Below are positions 5,309 through 7,750 of a stretch of DNA of 7,750 nt, piece by piece. Each line of letters starts with the position of its first letter. Positions within the stretch are counted from its first letter, which is position 1. Origin of the DNA: an uncultured Angelakisella sp. (GTDB lineage: Bacteria; Bacillota; Clostridia; Oscillospirales; Ruminococcaceae); the NCBI GenBank assembly GCA_947564495.1, contig CANOCD010000048.1, positions 1 to 7,750 of the forward strand, in the 5' to 3' direction. The translations under genes were made by a program, and so were the position numbers. The notes under the pieces were generated by a model. The model did not search any database and was not told where the DNA came from. It saw only the letters and a program-made list of their open reading frames with translations.

Positions 5309-6511
5309 TCACACAACCGTTCTGCTTTTCTGCCCCAAGTAAGTCCCAAATGCCACAGCGATGGCAATAGCAGCCAAAACAAAAACCGCCATAACCGGGT
5401 AGCTGACATACGCTCCGAACACATCGAACCCCTTATACCCCCCGAACACCTCCTTCATCAGCGTGACGTTGGCAAGCCCAAAATCCACCAGCGCCCCAAG
5501 CCTCTGGGTCACGGTATCGCCCATGGCCGCCAGCCCCACATTCACAAACAGGATCGCAAGGCTGACCCCCGCCGTCCCCGTCTGGCTTTTCATCCGGGAG
5601 GAGATCAGACAGATCATCAGGCTGTAGACCACGCTGGTAAAAACAAGCCATGCGGCCCCGGCCACGGCAAGCTGCCAGACCCTCCAGGGGAACATGGACC
5701 GGGCGTAGGCGGGGATGGACTGGATGGCGGAATCCCAGCCGTGGAAACTTCCGTGGGGCAGAAAACCGAACAGAAAGGTGGCGGCCAGGTACAGCGTGGT
5801 CACGGCTGTGGAGGCGGCAAGGGCACTCAGCAGCTTTGCCGTGACGATCTTCCTCCTGCCGTTCCGGGAGCTTAAGATCAGGTTGTCCATGCCGCTGGAC
5901 CGCTCCACGGCGAACACCGGGGCGATGACAAAGGTCAGCGGCACAAACAGAAGGAACTGCATCATATGCTCCCCCCAGTTGTTGAACAGGTTTTCCCACA
6001 GCAGGATATTGGCAAACTCCGGCTCCCCCAGCTCTTCCAGCCGTTCCAGGGCGGCGGACAGCTCCCGATAGTCAGAAGAATCCTGCTTCCCTTGGCGTTC
6101 CAATCCCGCAATCTTCCCTTGCAGTAGGGCGACCCCATAGGGTTCCTCGGCGCTCTCCGGCGGCGTGCCATTCCAATATTCCTCTACCCGTTCGGTGTAG
6201 GCGTGGTAGTTCACCGCCAGAATGATCTCCGGCTGGTCTTTGACGCTCCGGGAGATCATCCTGGCGTCCGTGCCGTACCGGGCGCTGACCTCCTGATAGA
6301 CTTTTTCCGCTTCCACGGCTTTTTCGCTGTCAAAGGGGCCCTCCCAGGAAGCGGCCAGATCCTCGTAAGCACGGTAGCTGTCATTGCCGCCGATGAGGAA
6401 GATGGTGGAGGTCAGGCCGACCACGCTGTAGAGGGCAAACAGGCACGCCAGCAGCAGCAGGGTCCTTCTGTTCAATAACAGTTTTCGCAGTTCAAATCGA
6501 AACAGAGACAT
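5309..6511 (-). CDS. ABC-2 type transporter permease, large external loop
   Basis: A 400-residue membrane protein that likely forms the channel half of an ABC exporter. Predicted helices lie at about 17-41, 183-203, 225-251, 281-305, 312-332 and 367-392, so six in all. Between helices 1 and 2 is a hydrophilic region of about 140 residues, presumably outside the membrane, rich in charged and helical sequence. The stretch VERSSGMDNLILSSRNGRRKIVTAKLL (about 202-228) is cut by helix 3 and matches the conserved ABC-2 cytoplasmic loop that contacts the ATPase. ATG 6511 is chosen over upstream alternatives because GGGAGG lies 7 bases before it, inside the final codons of the ATPase gene, and the reading gap between the two genes is only 4 bases, suggesting translational coupling. 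It is the last gene of the operon. The substrate is unknown; antimicrobial peptide or drug export are possibilities only. Confidence 0.9.
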   Translation of the reverse strand: MSLFRFELRKLLLNRRTLLLLACLFALYSVVGLTSTIFLIGGNDSYRAYEDLAASWEGPFDSEKAVEAEKVYQEVSARYGTDARMISRSVKDQPEIILAVNYHAYTERVEEYWNGTPPESAEEPYGVALLQGKIAGLERQGKQDSSDYRELSAALERLEELGEPEFANILLWENLFNNWGEHMMQFLLFVPLTFVIAPVFAVERSSGMDNLILSSRNGRRKIVTAKLLSALAASTAVTTLYLAATFLFGFLPHGSFHGWDSAIQSIPAYARSMFPWRVWQLAVAGAAWLVFTSVVYSLMICLISSRMKSQTGTAGVSLAILFVNVGLAAMGDTVTQRLGALVDFGLANVTLMKEVFGGYKGFDVFGAYVSYPVMAVFVLAAIAIAVAFGTYLGQKSRTVV

Positions 6512-6515
6512 GGCG

Positions 6516-7397
6516 TTACCTCCCGGCCTTTCCTGGCAAGTAGTTGAAAAGATACAGATAGGCGTCCTCCAGCGTTGGCACGGCTTGTATTGCGTCAGGG
6601 ACGGGCTGCGTGTCCGAAATGACACGGACCTCCATGCGGCCGTCCTTCGCCCGGACGTTGCTGATGACCGCCCGGTTTTGATAGTCCACCAGCTGTTCGG
6701 CGGGCATCGGCCCCAGCCAGACCCGGCCCTCTATCATCCGGATATATTCCCCGGCCGTGTGGATGTGCTGGATGCCGCCGTGTTCCATCATCATGATCTG
6801 AGCGGCGATCTGCTCCACGTCGGATACGATATGGGTGGAGAGCAGCACCAGGCGGTCCTTTGCGTAAGCGGAGATGATGTTGCGGAACTTGATCCGCTCA
6901 TAGGGGTCCAGGCCGGAGGTGGGTTCGTCCAGAATCAAAATCTCCGGGTCGTCCAGAAGGGCCTGGGCAATGCCCAGCCTGCGCTGCATCCCGCCGGAAT
7001 AGGCGGCACATTTCCGTTTCAGATCATCCCAAAGGCCGACACTTCGGGCCAGTTCCTCGATCCGCCTTTTGGCCCGGGCCTTTTCCATCCCCTTCAGCGC
7101 CGCCGAGTATTCCAGGTAGTCCCTGCCGGTAAAGTCGCCGTAAAAGCTGACATCCTGGGGCAGATAGCCGATCTTCGCCCGGTATTCATCCCCAACGGCA
7201 TGAATGTCCTTCCCGTCATAGAGGACACGCCCGCTTGCGGGGCGCAGCACGTCGGCCAGTATGCGGATCAGGGTGGTTTTTCCCGCCCCGTTGGGACCCA
7301 GCAGGCCGTAGACCCCCGTCCCCATGGAGAGGGAGATCCCTTTCAGGACCTGTTTGCTTTTGTAGCTTTTTGTGACAGCTTCCAGCCGCAATTCCAT
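6516..7397 (-). CDS. ABC transporter ATP-binding protein
   Basis: A 293-residue nucleotide-binding subunit that powers the adjacent permeases by ATP hydrolysis at the cytoplasmic face. All hallmark motifs are intact: Walker A GPNGAGKT at 34-41, Q-loop glutamine 81 in YLPQD, signature YSGGMQRR at 133-140, Walker B ILILDEP at 153-159 with catalytic glutamate 158, D-loop SGLD, and H-loop histidine 189 in LLSTHIV. After the core (to about residue 210) an 80-residue C-terminal extension is present, as in the DrrA/CcmA-like (COG1131) exporters. ATG 7397 follows AGGAGGT with a 5-base gap, and the upstream permease stops 3 bases earlier (7401), so the genes form one operon. The protein looks fully functional. 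The substrate cannot be inferred. Confidence 0.97.
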   Translation of the reverse strand: MELRLEAVTKSYKSKQVLKGISLSMGTGVYGLLGPNGAGKTTLIRILADVLRPASGRVLYDGKDIHAVGDEYRAKIGYLPQDVSFYGDFTGRDYLEYSAALKGMEKARAKRRIEELARSVGLWDDLKRKCAAYSGGMQRRLGIAQALLDDPEILILDEPTSGLDPYERIKFRNIISAYAKDRLVLLSTHIVSDVEQIAAQIMMMEHGGIQHIHTAGEYIRMIEGRVWLGPMPAEQLVDYQNRAVISNVRAKDGRMEVRVISDTQPVPDAIQAVPTLEDAYLYLFNYLPGKAGR

Positions 7398-7400
7398 ACG

Positions 7401-7750
7401 CTACCTCCTGGCGGCGGCCCCGCCGCCCCGTGTCCCCGTGGCGACCTTGACGGTGGAGAAATCCGCCCGGTCAAATTTGCGGACGCACAGCAGGAAGAAA
7501 AACGCCCCGATCAAGATGGTGATGGCCAGCCCTGTCAGCGGCGTGATGACAGCCCCGCCGAGGTCGAACGCCATGCCCTGTTTGACCAGCTCCTCCGTGT
7601 CTAATGTATGTGCCCCCAGGGCGATGTAGCGGAAGATGGAGGTGGTATAGGTCAGCGGGTTCAGGTAGACCACGGGCAGGAGAAAACCGGGTATCATGGT
7701 GGTGGGGATATACGCGCCGGAGACAAAGGTCAGGGGCATCATGATCATGG
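7401..7750 (-). CDS. ABC-2 type permease, C-terminal part (runs off window)
   Basis: Only the last 116 or so codons are inside the window. The frame is open to the right edge, so the ATG at 7748 is almost surely internal. The segment PLTFVSGAYIPTTMIPGF followed by LLPVVYLNPLTYTTSIFRY is the classic end of a DrrB/NodJ-like ABC-2 permease (helix 5, the re-entrant PxxYLNPLT region). A final helix at about 63-87 of the visible part follows, then a basic, glycine/alanine-rich tail ending in RR. Such permeases are usually 250-280 residues, so about 150 residues lie beyond the window. It is immediately upstream of the ATPase gene in the same operon. It could pair with this ATPase or with another encoded farther upstream. 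Confidence 0.87.
   Translation of the reverse strand, partial: MIMMPLTFVSGAYIPTTMIPGFLLPVVYLNPLTYTTSIFRYIALGAHTLDTEELVKQGMAFDLGGAVITPLTGLAITILIGAFFFLLCVRKFDRADFSTVKVATGTRGGGAAARR

Noticed and set aside
5180..5875. A 231-codon plus-strand frame overlapping the ABC permease C-terminal half.
   Set aside because: It starts at a GTG without an RBS and is mostly antisense to a well-supported membrane protein.

Overview
The window looks like chromosomal DNA from a GC-rich, low-oxygen Firmicute, most likely a gut Clostridia/Oscillospiraceae-type organism. This is an inference. It rests on strong AGGAGG-type ribosome binding sites before nearly every gene, sigma-A-like promoters with a possible CcpA (cre) site, GC-rich codon use, and gene families typical of such genomes. 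There are no rRNA, tRNA, CRISPR, insertion-sequence or phage genes in it.

Left half (about 115-4969): a carbon-uptake/catabolism locus built around a divergent promoter region. A DeoR-family regulator (4166-4969, +) faces away from a three-gene operon on the minus strand. In transcription order these are a 12-helix MFS transporter (2568-3860), a TIM-barrel sugar phosphate isomerase/epimerase-like enzyme (1540-2478, with a displaced start region to 2548) and an AGCS-family sodium:alanine/glycine symporter (115-1473). The AT-rich gap at 3861-4165 holds recognisable promoters in both directions, a perfect ATAAAC-N4-GTTTAT palindrome that is a good operator candidate for the DeoR protein, and a cre-like site over the -35 of the transport operon. 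A simple reading is that a sugar or polyol (or its phosphate) is imported by the MFS protein, processed by the TIM-barrel enzyme, and sensed as a phosphorylated intermediate by the DeoR protein. The true substrate is not readable from the sequence, and the role of the amino-acid symporter in the same operon is unexplained.

The enzyme gene carries the clearest anomaly. A good RBS and an ATG-ATG start at 2548 open a peptide that looks like the first beta strand of the barrel, but it is one frame away from the rest of the protein. This is either a 1-base frameshift (pseudogene or assembly error) or, much less likely, a programmed event.

Middle (4970-5308): a roughly 340-base gap between the 3' ends of convergent genes. 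It has no convincing gene, several overlapping inverted repeats, and an orphan Shine-Dalgarno-like sequence just past the end of the right-hand operon.

Right half (5309-7750): the end of a tightly packed minus-strand ABC export operon. It has the C-terminal end of one ABC-2 permease (running off the window), a complete ABC ATPase, and a second ABC-2 permease with an unusually large extracytoplasmic loop. Gaps are 3-4 bases and each RBS sits at or in the end of the preceding gene, so the products are probably made together. The exported substrate is unknown. Overall the region reads as ordinary metabolic and transport genes. The frameshift and the regulatory architecture are the parts most worth checking.
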